Shown in pieces: positions 1 through 8,331 of a stretch of 64,000 nucleotides of DNA. A model generated the notes under the pieces. It did no database searches and was not told the DNA's origin. It saw only the letters and a program-made list of their open reading frames with translations. A program made the position numbers and the translations under genes. Source of the DNA: an uncultured Lachnospiraceae bacterium (GTDB lineage: Bacteria; Bacillota; Clostridia; Lachnospirales; Lachnospiraceae); contig CAKRES010000001.1 in the NCBI GenBank assembly GCA_934317845.1, positions 62,001 through 126,000 of the forward strand, read 5' to 3'. The stretch's first letter is position 1. Every line of letters begins with the position of its first letter.

Positions 1-221
1 TGGAGGCGCAGGAGCAGGAGAAAAAAATATCCTTTCTTACGCTTACAATCACAGAGGGAAAGTACCATCAGGTAAAACGGATGTTTCAGGCATGTTCCCA
101 TACTGTATGGTATTTAAAACGCATCCGGATGGGGGAGCTTTTTCTTGATCCATCTCTTTCGCCGGGAGAATACCGTTTGCTTACGAAAGAAGAAATCGAG
201 TTGTTAAAAACGACAAATTAA
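1..221 (+). CDS. Pseudouridine synthase, RsuA/RluB family (C-terminal part)
   Basis: The gene is cut by the window edge and reads in frame from base 3 to a TAA at 219-221. The visible 72 residues carry the family's C-terminal signature: EGKYHQVKRMF, then KRIRMGELFLD, then PGEYRLLTKEE. Proteins of this family convert a specific uridine in 16S rRNA (RsuA, U516) or 23S rRNA (RluB/RluE) to pseudouridine. The catalytic Asp and the S4 domain lie outside the window, so the exact target cannot be assigned. The next gene starts 12 bases downstream with an AAGGAGA ribosome binding site, so the two are probably cotranscribed. Confidence 0.85.
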   Translation, partial: EAQEQEKKISFLTLTITEGKYHQVKRMFQACSHTVWYLKRIRMGELFLDPSLSPGEYRLLTKEEIELLKTTN

Positions 222-233
222 AGGAGAAAACAG

Positions 234-2135
234 ATGTCAGATTTTTTACCAACCACAAAAAAAGAATGTAGGGAACAGGGCATAGACCAGTTGGATTTTG
301 TTTATATCAGTGGTGATGCTTATGTGGATCATCCTTCTTTCGGGCATGCCATCATTACCAGGCTGCTGGAGCGATATGGGTATCGTGTAGGAATCATTGC
401 ACAGCCGGATTGGAAGAAAAAGGAAAGTATCATGGAACTTGGTGAACCACGGTTAGGCTTTTTGGTAAGCGCAGGAAATATGGATTCCATGGTCAATCAT
501 TATACGGTAAACAAAAAAAGACGAAGCATGGATTCCTACTCGCCGGGAGGAAAGATTGGAAAACGACCGGATCGTGCTACCATTTGTTATTGTAATCTGA
601 TCCGTCAGGTATATAAGCATACGCCGATCATTATTGGGGGGATTGAAGCAAGTCTTAGAAGACTTGCCCATTATGATTACTGGGACGATCAGATCCGAAA
701 ATCGGTCCTTGTTGATTCCGGGGCAGATCTTTTGATCTATGGCATGGGAGAGCATGCGATCATTGAGATCGCGGAAGCGTTGGACAGCGGAATGAATGTG
801 AAGGATATTACGTATGTGCGTGGTACCGTGTACAAAACCAAAAGCTTAGAAACACTTTATGATGAGTATATCCTGCTGCCTGATTTTGAAACTGTCAAAG
901 CGGACAAACTCAGCTATGCGCGCAGCTTTTATACGCAGTATCAGAATACGGATGCCATCACAGCAAAAACACTGGTGGAAAAATATCGGGAAAAGGAATA
1001 TGCCGTACAAAATCCGCCGGCCTATCCACTCACGATGCAGGAAATGGACGATGTATATGCTCTGCCGTATCAGCGCACCTATCATCCGAGCTATGAAAAG
1101 GAGGGTGGGATCCCTGCGATCAAGGAGGTACGTTTTTCCATCACAAGCAACCGCGGCTGTTTTGGCGGCTGTAATTTCTGTGCACTCACATTTCACCAGG
1201 GAAGAAGGATTCAGGTGCGAAGCCATGCATCCATTCTTGCAGAAGCTAAAAAGATGACAGAGGAGCCGGATTTTAAAGGATACATTCATGATGTAGGAGG
1301 ACCAACCGCCGATTTTCGTACCACCTCCTGTGAAAAGCAGATCGAGCACGGGGTCTGTACGAACAAACAATGTCTGTTTCCTGCTCCTTGTAAAAACTTG
1401 AAATCCGATCATTCCGATTACCTGAGTTTGTTAAAAAAACTCCGGGAGCTTCCAAAGGTAAAGAAAGTATTTATCCGTTCCGGGATCCGTTTTGACTATG
1501 TCTTAGCGGAAGGAAATGACAGATTTTTGCGGGAATTGTGCAAGTATCATGTCAGTGGGCAGCTAAAGGTAGCACCGGAGCATGTGAGTGATCCTGTGTT
1601 GTCTTATATGGGGAAACCGAAGCATGCGGTGTTTATGGAATTTGCCAAACGCTACCGGAAAATAAATGAAGCCTTAGGATTAAAACAGTATATGGTGCCG
1701 TATCTCATGTCTTCTCATCCGGGTTCTACGTTAAAGGATGCGATCACCCTGGCAGAATATATCCGTGATATCGGGTATATGCCAGAACAGGTACAGGATT
1801 TTTATCCTACGCCATCGACGCTTTCTACGTGTATGTATTATACGGGGATCGATCCAAGAACAGAAAAACCGGTATATGTAGCGAAGAACAAACAGGAAAA
1901 GGCAATGCAGCGTGCGCTGATCCAGTATCGTAATCCTGCCAATTATGAATTGGTAAAAAAAGCACTGCATACTGCCGGGCGGGAGGATCTGATCGGTTAT
2001 GAGCCGCATTGTCTGATCCCGCCGCGTCCATTTGCCGAGAAGAAAAAGAAACCGGATCCAAAAAGAACAGAGCGGAAAAAGGGACAGAAACCTATGGTGA
2101 AACCAGCAAAACTTGCGAAAAAAAAGAAAAAGTGA
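234..2135 (+). CDS. YgiQ-family radical SAM protein
   Basis: This 633-residue protein has the YgiQ (UPF0313) architecture. The N-terminal part resembles a B12-binding-like fold (DFVYISGDAYVDHPSFG near residues 20-40). A radical SAM core follows with the 4Fe-4S motif CxxxCxxC at Cys309, Cys313 and Cys316 (GCFGGCNFC). The length is normal for the family. The last 30 or so residues are very rich in lysine, which suggests contact with nucleic acid, but that is only inference. No substrate is established for this family as far as I know. The start follows an AAGGAGA site. A promoter for the next genes lies inside its last codons. Confidence 0.88.
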   Translation: MSDFLPTTKKECREQGIDQLDFVYISGDAYVDHPSFGHAIITRLLERYGYRVGIIAQPDWKKKESIMELGEPRLGFLVSAGNMDSMVNHYTVNKKRRSMDSYSPGGKIGKRPDRATICYCNLIRQVYKHTPIIIGGIEASLRRLAHYDYWDDQIRKSVLVDSGADLLIYGMGEHAIIEIAEALDSGMNVKDITYVRGTVYKTKSLETLYDEYILLPDFETVKADKLSYARSFYTQYQNTDAITAKTLVEKYREKEYAVQNPPAYPLTMQEMDDVYALPYQRTYHPSYEKEGGIPAIKEVRFSITSNRGCFGGCNFCALTFHQGRRIQVRSHASILAEAKKMTEEPDFKGYIHDVGGPTADFRTTSCEKQIEHGVCTNKQCLFPAPCKNLKSDHSDYLSLLKKLRELPKVKKVFIRSGIRFDYVLAEGNDRFLRELCKYHVSGQLKVAPEHVSDPVLSYMGKPKHAVFMEFAKRYRKINEALGLKQYMVPYLMSSHPGSTLKDAITLAEYIRDIGYMPEQVQDFYPTPSTLSTCMYYTGIDPRTEKPVYVAKNKQEKAMQRALIQYRNPANYELVKKALHTAGREDLIGYEPHCLIPPRPFAEKKKKPDPKRTERKKGQKPMVKPAKLAKKKKK

Positions 2136-2141
2136 TATAAT
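2113..2141 (+). promoter_or_regulatory. Sigma-A-type promoter upstream of the 2189 gene
   Basis: A -35-like TTGCGA at 2113-2118 and a perfect TATAAT at 2136-2141 are separated by 17 bases, with a TG pair one base before the -10 box (extended -10). It overlaps the end of the ygiQ-like gene and would drive the two-TM protein, the RluA-type synthase and recU. Confidence 0.5.
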
Positions 2142-2188
2142 AGATTGTCTTTGTGACATTTGACCGAAAAAAAGAAGGGAAGCAAGTT

Positions 2189-2761
2189 ATGAATAAAGGT
2201 GATTATGGTTATATGAACCAATATAAGAAAAACCATATTATGGCCGTTATTGTCTATGCTGTGTTGATCGCGGCATTGGTGCTGTTTGCCAATCTGATCG
2301 ACAGCAAGCTGATCTCTCCGATCTGTTATGTGGTAGCAATCGTTTGTGTGCTGCCGGCTGCCAAACATTTTGTTGCTGTGGTGGTCGTGTTTCCGTTTCA
2401 TACACTGGATGAAGTGAGTGCGGAGGATTTAAATGAGCACACCAGACCGTTACGAAACGGTCTTACGGTATATGATGTGACACTTGCATCGGTGGATGGG
2501 ATCATGTATTCCCCGTATATATACATTACCAAGGGAATTGTATATTGTCTGGTGATCAACACGACTGCCAAGATCACACTGGAAATGGTAGAAAACTATG
2601 TGGATAAGATCTTGAAGAATGCCGGACTTACTTCTGAGGTACGTGCTATTCACAATATCAGCGAGATGAATCGTATTCTGGAAACACTTGTTGAGCAGGA
2701 GGATACGAATATGGAACTACTAAGAAAGATCAAAGATGAATTGTTAATATACAATGTGTAG
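2189..2761 (+). CDS. Two-TM membrane protein, function unknown
   Basis: I do not recognise this 190-residue protein. Two strongly hydrophobic segments near residues 18-37 and 42-70 are followed by a soluble domain of about 115 residues with alternating beta and alpha character (LTVYDVTLASVDG, IYITKGIVYCLVINTTA, TLEMVENYVDKILKNAG). The start at 2189 is preferred over the upstream ATG at 2153 because a GAAGGGA ribosome binding site precedes it. It sits 11 bases before an RluA-type synthase and likely shares its transcript. The domain is probably cytoplasmic; no catalytic motif is visible. Confidence 0.7.
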   Translation: MNKGDYGYMNQYKKNHIMAVIVYAVLIAALVLFANLIDSKLISPICYVVAIVCVLPAAKHFVAVVVVFPFHTLDEVSAEDLNEHTRPLRNGLTVYDVTLASVDGIMYSPYIYITKGIVYCLVINTTAKITLEMVENYVDKILKNAGLTSEVRAIHNISEMNRILETLVEQEDTNMELLRKIKDELLIYNV

Positions 2762-2772
2762 AGGTTCAGATC

Positions 2773-3753
2773 ATGAAGGAGATCGTTGTAACGCAAAAAG
2801 AAGCAGGACAACGTATGGATAAGCTTTTGGGAAAGGTGCTAAACCATTGTTCCAAAAGCTTTCTTTATAAGATGCTTCGCAAAAAAAATATCAAATTAAA
2901 TAATAAAAAAGCGGAAGGACGGGAACTTCTGGCTGTTGGTGATACGATCCAGATTTTTTTCTCGGATGAAACGTTTGAGAAATTCAGCCAGAAGGAAACG
3001 GTATCGCTTCCTGTTTTACCGGAGCAGTTTCACGTGCTATACGAAGATTCGGATGTGCTGATCTTTGAAAAATGGAAGGGGGTTCTTTCCCAGAAAGCTC
3101 AAAAGGATGATATCAGTATGAATGAATACTTCCTTGCCTATCTGTATGAGAAACAGCGCATCAGCGAGGAGACACGAAAGACCTTTACGCCTTCCATCGC
3201 CAACCGGCTGGACCGGAATACGACCGGGTTGATGATCGGTGGGATCACCCTGCGTGGCTCTCAGGTAATGGCAAAGGCATTGAAGGATCGTACGATCGGC
3301 AAATACTACTATGCGTATGTGCTTGGGACCGTGAAGGAAAGCTGTCATCTGCGTGGTTACATTAAGAAATCAGAAGAGAAAAATGAAGTACGCATTTTAA
3401 CGGAAAAGGAAGCAATGGTGGCAGGGGCGGTTTCTCCGATTGAAACCGAATACGAGGTGATCGGATATAACAGTGAGCGTTCTTTGCTGAAGGTACATCT
3501 GCTTACTGGGAAAACGCATCAGATCCGTGCGCACCTTGCCAGTATTGGGCATCCGATCATCGGAGATTACAAGTACGGAGAGCGTAAAGTGAACGAGCAG
3601 TATAAAAAAACAGAACGTATTTCTTCCCAGCTGCTACACGCAGGAATCCTTACTTTCCCAGAGAATTTTCCTCTGAATGGTCTTGCAGGAAAGACGATCA
3701 CGTCAAAGCTTCCGGATGCTTTTTTGCGGCTGAGAGAAAGGGATGGTTTTTAA
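2773..3753 (+). CDS. RluA-family pseudouridine synthase
   Basis: This 326-residue protein has an N-terminal S4 RNA-binding domain (residues about 12-65, with RMDKLLGKVLNHCSKSFLYK) followed by the RluA catalytic domain. The catalytic Asp is Asp147 in NRLDRNTTGL, and the later motifs LLTGKTHQIRAHLASIGHPIIGD are intact. It should isomerise one or more uridines in 23S rRNA, most like RluC/RluD. A second, different RluA-family gene is at 53501, so the two probably modify different sites. The gene is followed after 2 bases by recU. Confidence 0.9.
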   Translation: MKEIVVTQKEAGQRMDKLLGKVLNHCSKSFLYKMLRKKNIKLNNKKAEGRELLAVGDTIQIFFSDETFEKFSQKETVSLPVLPEQFHVLYEDSDVLIFEKWKGVLSQKAQKDDISMNEYFLAYLYEKQRISEETRKTFTPSIANRLDRNTTGLMIGGITLRGSQVMAKALKDRTIGKYYYAYVLGTVKESCHLRGYIKKSEEKNEVRILTEKEAMVAGAVSPIETEYEVIGYNSERSLLKVHLLTGKTHQIRAHLASIGHPIIGDYKYGERKVNEQYKKTERISSQLLHAGILTFPENFPLNGLAGKTITSKLPDAFLRLRERDGF

Positions 3754-3755
3754 TT

Positions 3756-4289
3756 ATGGCAACCTGGAATTCCAGAGGCTTGCGTGGATCAATGTTAGAA
3801 GATACACTTCGTGTGACGAATGAACTGTTTCGCGAAAAAAATCTGGCGTTAATACAGAAGATTCCGACTCCGATCACTCCGATCAAGATCGATCAGGCAA
3901 CCAGACATATTACACTTGCATATTTTGAAGAGAAGAGTACCGTTGATTATATTGGAGTAGTGCAGGGGGTTCCCCTGTGTTTTGATGCAAAGGAATGCGC
4001 AGGAAATCGTTTTGCGCTTCAGAATCTTCATGCGCATCAGCTTCAGTATATGACAGAGTTTGAGGAGCAGGGCGGTATTGCGTTCTTTTTGATTTATTTT
4101 AAACAGTTTGATACTTATTACTATCTGTCTCTTAAGGAGGCACAGGAATATGTAGAAAAAAGCAGGCAGGGAGGATGGAAACATATCAAGTATGAGGAGC
4201 TCCGGCCGGAATTTTTTATCCCGCTGGAAAAGCGTATCTATATCAATTACCTGAAAATCGTGCAAAAGGATCTGGATCAGAGAAAATAA
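3756..4289 (+). CDS. recU: Holliday junction resolvase RecU-like
   Basis: The 177-residue product starts with NSRGLRGSMLE and contains the acidic/lysine pattern of the RecU nuclease core (STVDYIGVVQGVPLCFDAKE), followed by HQLQYMTEFEEQGGIAFFLIYF. RecU is the Firmicutes resolvase that cuts four-way junctions during recombinational repair and chromosome segregation. Its length is close to that of characterised RecU proteins, although the usual neighbour ponA is not here. It begins 2 bases after the pseudouridine synthase. Family assignment is from motif order. Confidence 0.85.
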   Translation: MATWNSRGLRGSMLEDTLRVTNELFREKNLALIQKIPTPITPIKIDQATRHITLAYFEEKSTVDYIGVVQGVPLCFDAKECAGNRFALQNLHAHQLQYMTEFEEQGGIAFFLIYFKQFDTYYYLSLKEAQEYVEKSRQGGWKHIKYEELRPEFFIPLEKRIYINYLKIVQKDLDQRK

Positions 4290-4318
4290 TTGACGAACCG
4301 GGGCATCTTTTGTATAAT
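4290..4318 (+). promoter_or_regulatory. Sigma-A promoter of the his operon
   Basis: TTGACG at 4290-4295 and TATAAT at 4313-4318 are separated by 17 bases, close to a consensus sigma-A promoter. It starts immediately after the recU stop codon and should give a transcript start near 4325, about 65 bases before hisZ. Confidence 0.75.
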
Positions 4319-4333
4319 GGCAATGATTGTGAT

Positions 4334-4367
4334 GTGGTAATTCGGTAGTGAATTATCACTTTAAAGT
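4334..4367 (+). repeat. Inverted repeats in the hisZ leader
   Basis: GTGGTAATTC at 4334-4343 pairs with GAATTATCAC at 4350-4359 (10 base pairs, one G-U, six-base loop). It runs into a second small perfect palindrome, ACTTTAAAGT, at 4358-4367. Both lie between the likely transcription start and the ribosome binding site of hisZ. They may be an operator or a leader hairpin. The leader is too short for a T-box. Confidence 0.5.
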
Positions 4368-4388
4368 AATAAAGTGAGAGGTGACGTT

Positions 4389-5660
4389 ATGTTAGATCGA
4401 GTGATTCACACCCCGGAGGGGGTAAGAGACATCTATGGAAAAGAATGCAAGCAGAAACGTAAGCTGTTAGAGAAGTTTCATCAGGTGATGCATCTTTACC
4501 ATTACGATGAGATTACCACTCCGACGATCGAATTTTTTGATATTTTTAATCAGGACAAAGGTACGGCGCAAAGCACAGAAATGTTTAAGCTGTTTGACCG
4601 TGAGAACAATACACTGGTACTTCGTCCGGATCTGACTCCGGCGATCGCACGCTGTGTATCCAAATATTTTGCAAATGAAACACAGCATATCCGTCTTTGC
4701 TATGAGGGACAGGCTTTCTTAAATCTGCCACGTCTGCATGGTAAGTTAAATGAGTTTACGCAGGTCGGTGCCGAGCTGATCGGAGATGATACTTCCGCAG
4801 CAGATGGAGAGATGGCAGCGTTGATGGTAGATTGTCTGAAATCAGTCGGATTGAAGGAATTTCAGGTCAGCATCGGACATGTGGAATATTTTTTAGGTCT
4901 TGTGGAAGAAGCAGGTCTTTCTTCTGCTACAGCACAAAAGCTGCAGGAAGCTATTCAGAATAAAAATACCTTTGCGATCGAAACGATCTGTAAAGAATCA
5001 CAGGTAAAGAAAGAGCTTGCGGATGCATTTATTCATCTGACCAATCATGTGGGTGGTCTTGATGTGTTGACTGAGGCAAAACAGATCGTACATAATGAGC
5101 GTTCCTTAAAAGCGATCGACCGTCTGGAAAAGATCTACCAGATCATGTGCTATTATGATGCGGCCGATGATGTGAGTTTTGATCTTGGTATGCTTTCTAA
5201 TTATCGTTATTATTCCGGTGTGATCCTTCGTGGGTATACTTATGGAAGTGGAAGTCCGATCGCAACAGGCGGGCGTTACAATGGTCTGATGAAGCAGTTT
5301 GGTGTGGATGCACCGAGTGTCGGTTTTGCATTTATTGTAGATGAGATCCTGCTGGCAATGAATCACCAGAAGATTGATTTCCAGATTGAGGAGCAGGCAT
5401 CCATGGTGCTGTTTGAGCAGGAATGTCAGGAAACCGCAGTAAAGCTTGCCAAAGCAATGCGGGCGAATGATCAGGTCGTACAGCTGACAAGAAAATCAAG
5501 CCGGGTAAGCTTATTAGAATATCAGCAATACTGCGAAAGTCATGAGATCGATCAGATAATTTATTTGAGCCACGATCAGGCGGAAGCAGAGCTCATTGAC
5601 GTTTCCTCGAAGGAGACAAAAAAAGCAGCCGTTGCTGCACTTATGGGAGGTGCATTATGA
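4389..5660 (+). CDS. hisZ: ATP phosphoribosyltransferase regulatory subunit HisZ
   Basis: This 423-residue protein has the class II histidyl-tRNA-synthetase-like fold: PEGVRDIYGKECKQKRKLLEKF at the start, LVLRPDLTPAIAR (motif 2 region), GRYNGLMKQFG near residue 300. It lacks the C-terminal anticodon-binding domain of HisRS. HisZ pairs with the short form of HisG (next gene) and mediates feedback inhibition by histidine at the first step of histidine synthesis. The start at 4389 is chosen over the upstream ATG at 4374 because GAGAGGTG precedes it. Its stop overlaps the hisG start (ATGA). Confidence 0.93.
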   Translation: MLDRVIHTPEGVRDIYGKECKQKRKLLEKFHQVMHLYHYDEITTPTIEFFDIFNQDKGTAQSTEMFKLFDRENNTLVLRPDLTPAIARCVSKYFANETQHIRLCYEGQAFLNLPRLHGKLNEFTQVGAELIGDDTSAADGEMAALMVDCLKSVGLKEFQVSIGHVEYFLGLVEEAGLSSATAQKLQEAIQNKNTFAIETICKESQVKKELADAFIHLTNHVGGLDVLTEAKQIVHNERSLKAIDRLEKIYQIMCYYDAADDVSFDLGMLSNYRYYSGVILRGYTYGSGSPIATGGRYNGLMKQFGVDAPSVGFAFIVDEILLAMNHQKIDFQIEEQASMVLFEQECQETAVKLAKAMRANDQVVQLTRKSSRVSLLEYQQYCESHEIDQIIYLSHDQAEAELIDVSSKETKKAAVAALMGGAL

Positions 5661-6298
5661 AATATTTAACGTTTGCGCTGGCGAAAGGCCGTCTGGCAAA
5701 GCAGGCGATGGCACTGATGGAGCAGATCGGCATCACCTGTGAGGAAATGAAGGATAAAGATACCAGAAAGCTGATCTTTGTCAATGAAGAATTAAAACTG
5801 AAATTCTTTCTGGCAAAAGCCGGAGATGTTCCGACCTATGTAGAATACGGTGCAGCAGATATTGGTATTGTAGGACGTGATACGATCTTAGAGGAAGGCA
5901 GAAACCTCTATGAAGTGCTGGATCTTGGTTTTGGCAAATGCCGTATGTGTGTATGTGGACCGGAATCAGCCAGAGCCCTTTTAAATGGACATGACCGTAT
6001 CCGTGTGGCATCCAAATATCCAAACATGGCAAAGGAGTATTTTCACAATGTAAAGCATCAGACGGTAGAGATCATCAAGTTGAACGGTTCTGTTGAGCTT
6101 GCACCGATCGTAGGACTTTCTGAGGTGATCGTTGATATTGTGGAAACCGGAACAACCTTAAAAGAAAACGGTCTTACCGTATTGGAGGAGGTTTGTCCGC
6201 TGTCTGCCAGAGTGGTGGTCAATCAGGTAAGCATGCGTCTGGAGCAGCAGCGCATCCATGATATTATTACGAAATTATCGGAGATTATTGCAAAATAA
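5657..6298 (+). CDS. hisG: ATP phosphoribosyltransferase catalytic subunit HisG (short form)
   Basis: At 213 residues this is the short HisG that needs HisZ; it lacks the C-terminal regulatory domain of the long form. Recognisable elements are FALAKGRLAKQAM at the start, GAADIGIVGRDTI, and VDIVETGTTLKENGL, the phosphoribosyl-binding loop. It catalyses the condensation of ATP with PRPP to phosphoribosyl-ATP. Four-base overlap with hisZ indicates translational coupling, which fits equal production of the two subunits. Confidence 0.95.
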   Translation: MKYLTFALAKGRLAKQAMALMEQIGITCEEMKDKDTRKLIFVNEELKLKFFLAKAGDVPTYVEYGAADIGIVGRDTILEEGRNLYEVLDLGFGKCRMCVCGPESARALLNGHDRIRVASKYPNMAKEYFHNVKHQTVEIIKLNGSVELAPIVGLSEVIVDIVETGTTLKENGLTVLEEVCPLSARVVVNQVSMRLEQQRIHDIITKLSEIIAK

Positions 6299-6315
6299 TC
6301 TTAAAGTGATACTAT
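6287..6315 (+). promoter_or_regulatory. Possible internal promoter before hisD
   Basis: TACTAT at 6310-6315 has an extended -10 TG two bases upstream. ATTGCA (6287) or TTGCAA (6288) sits 17 or 16 bases before it as a weak -35. It overlaps the hisG stop codon and could add transcripts for hisD. Confidence 0.35.
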
Positions 6316-6349
6316 AGGGAATAGAAAAAAGTCATAAAGGAGGATGGTT

Positions 6350-7639
6350 ATGCGAATTGTAGAAGTAAAAGAAGGTGCCGTCGAAGGCATTTTAGAGAAT
6401 TTGTTAAAACGCAGTCCGAACCAGTATACAGAATATGAAGCAACAGTAAAAGACATTCTTGACAATGTAAAAGAGAAGAAAGACGAAGCAGTATTTGCTT
6501 ATACGGAGCAGTTTGATCATGCAAAGATCAATGCTTCCAACGTAGAAGTGACAGAGGAAGAGATCAAAGAGGCATATGAAAAGGTAGATCCTTCTTTGGT
6601 GGAGATCATCCGCAAGTCCTTAACCAATATCCGGACTTTTCATGAAAAACAACGTCAGAACAGCTGGTTTGATGCACAGCCGAATGGTACGTTGTTAGGA
6701 CAGAAGGTAACAGCACTCAATAAAGTTGGTGTGTATGTGCCGGGCGGAAAGGCAGTCTATCCATCCAGTGTACTGATGAATATCGTGCCGGCGAAAGTAG
6801 CCGGTGTTCCAAATATTTACATGTGTACTCCATGTAACGCAGAGGGCGTTGTTTATGAGACGACACTTGTGGCAGCAAAGGAAGCCGGTGTGGATCGTAT
6901 TTTCAAATGTGGCGGTGCGCAGGCGATTGGCGCAATGGCTTTTGGAACAGAATCTATTCCGAAGGTAGATAAGATCGTAGGTCCCGGTAACATTTTCGTT
7001 GCACTTGCAAAGAAAGCAGTTTACGGACATGTCAGCATTGATTCCATTGCCGGACCAAGTGAGATCTTAGTGATCGCAGATGAAACGGCGAACCCGCATT
7101 ATGTTGCGGCAGACCTGCTCAGTCAGGCAGAGCATGATGAGCTGGCCAGTGCGATCCTTGTGACTACCTCCATGGACATTGCAAAGCAGGTGGAGGCAGA
7201 GATTGAAGAATACTTAAAGCACTTATCCAGAGCAGAGATCATCCGCAAATCATTAGATAACTACGGCTATCTGCTTGTTGCTTCGGATCTTAATGAAGCA
7301 GTGGACATTGCAAATGCGATCGCATCAGAGCATCTGGAGATCGTGACAAAAGATCCGTTCTATGTGATGACAAAGATTCAGAATGCCGGAGCTATTTTCT
7401 TAGGAGAATACAGTTCGGAGCCGTTAGGTGATTATTTTGCAGGACCGAACCATGTCCTTCCTACCAATGGAACTGCTAAATTCTTCTCTCCATTAAGTGT
7501 AGATGATTTTATTAAAAAATCCAGCGTGATCTACTACAGCAGAGAAGCATTGGAGCCGGTAAGCAAGGATATTATAGACTTTGCTACAGCAGAGCAGCTC
7601 ACTGCCCATGCCAATTCCATCCGCGTGCGCTTTGAGTAA
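6350..7639 (+). CDS. hisD: Histidinol dehydrogenase
   Basis: The 429-residue product carries the HisD signatures: GGKAVYPSSVLMNIVPAKVAG, FKCGGAQAIGAMAFGTE, VGPGNIFVALAKK, GPSEILVIADE and the zinc-site region SQAEHDELASAILVT, then FAGPNHVLPTNGTA. It performs the last two oxidations of the pathway, histidinol to histidine with two NAD+. The start at 6350 is preferred over the ATG at 6344, because the AAAGGAGG site at 6336-6343 directly abuts the earlier ATG. Length is standard. Confidence 0.95.
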   Translation: MRIVEVKEGAVEGILENLLKRSPNQYTEYEATVKDILDNVKEKKDEAVFAYTEQFDHAKINASNVEVTEEEIKEAYEKVDPSLVEIIRKSLTNIRTFHEKQRQNSWFDAQPNGTLLGQKVTALNKVGVYVPGGKAVYPSSVLMNIVPAKVAGVPNIYMCTPCNAEGVVYETTLVAAKEAGVDRIFKCGGAQAIGAMAFGTESIPKVDKIVGPGNIFVALAKKAVYGHVSIDSIAGPSEILVIADETANPHYVAADLLSQAEHDELASAILVTTSMDIAKQVEAEIEEYLKHLSRAEIIRKSLDNYGYLLVASDLNEAVDIANAIASEHLEIVTKDPFYVMTKIQNAGAIFLGEYSSEPLGDYFAGPNHVLPTNGTAKFFSPLSVDDFIKKSSVIYYSREALEPVSKDIIDFATAEQLTAHANSIRVRFE

Positions 7640-7645
7640 GTTTTT

Positions 7646-7686
7646 CCAACTGCTTTCTGGACAAATGTCCGGAAGTTGGCTATACT
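7646..7686 (+). promoter_or_regulatory. hisB promoter overlapped by a strong palindrome
   Basis: TGGACA at 7658-7663 and TATACT at 7681-7686, 17 bases apart, form a good sigma-A promoter. The -35 box is one arm of a palindrome: TTCTGGACA at 7655-7663 against TGTCCGGAA at 7666-7674, flanked by CCAAC at 7646-7650 and GTTGG at 7675-7679. No T tract follows, so a terminator is unlikely. The placement is that of a repressor operator. Confidence 0.55.
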
Positions 7687-7722
7687 AACAGTGATATTAT
7701 TTTTAAGAAAAGAGTGAAGCAT

Positions 7723-8319
7723 ATGACAGAACGCAAGGTGAGTTTGGTAAGGAAAACCGGAGAAACAGACATCCGCATGGATCTGAATCTGGACGGTTCC
7801 GGCAAGGCAGTGGTCAATACAGGCATTGGTTTTTTTGATCATATGCTGAACAGTTTTGCCAGGCATGGTATGTTTGACCTTAAGGTTACCGTCAAAGGTG
7901 ATCTGGTAGTAGACTGCCACCACACCATTGAAGATACCGGAATTGTATTGGGACAGGCGATCCGCAAATGCTGCGGAGATAAGAAGGGAATGAAACGTTT
8001 TGGCTCATTCCTGCTCCCGATGGATGAAACATTGATCTTATGTGCGCTTGACATTTCCGGACGTCCGTATTTGTCGGAAGATATTAAGCTTACAACAGAC
8101 CGGGTTGGCTATTTTGATACGGAAATGCTGCATGAATTTTTCTATGCGGTTTCCTACAGTGCGGGCATGAACATTCATTTTAAACATATGGATGGTGTAA
8201 ACAATCATCATATCATCGAAGCGACCTTTAAGGCATTTGCCAAGGCACTCGACGAGGCGACGATGATCGATCCGCGGTATGATACAGTGTTATCCACCAA
8301 AGGAACACTGGAAGGGTAG
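7723..8319 (+). CDS. hisB: Imidazoleglycerol-phosphate dehydratase
   Basis: This 198-residue protein is a monofunctional HisB dehydratase, without the phosphatase domain found in enterobacteria. The manganese-binding histidine clusters are present (GFFDHMLNSFARHG, DCHHTIEDTG, FKHMDGVNNHHIIEATFKAFA). It converts imidazoleglycerol phosphate to imidazoleacetol phosphate. A GTG at 7714 in the same frame would add three residues; neither start has a strong ribosome binding site, so the start is uncertain. A separate promoter lies just upstream. Confidence 0.93.
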   Translation: MTERKVSLVRKTGETDIRMDLNLDGSGKAVVNTGIGFFDHMLNSFARHGMFDLKVTVKGDLVVDCHHTIEDTGIVLGQAIRKCCGDKKGMKRFGSFLLPMDETLILCALDISGRPYLSEDIKLTTDRVGYFDTEMLHEFFYAVSYSAGMNIHFKHMDGVNNHHIIEATFKAFAKALDEATMIDPRYDTVLSTKGTLEG

Positions 8320-8331
8320 AGAGGAAGAACA

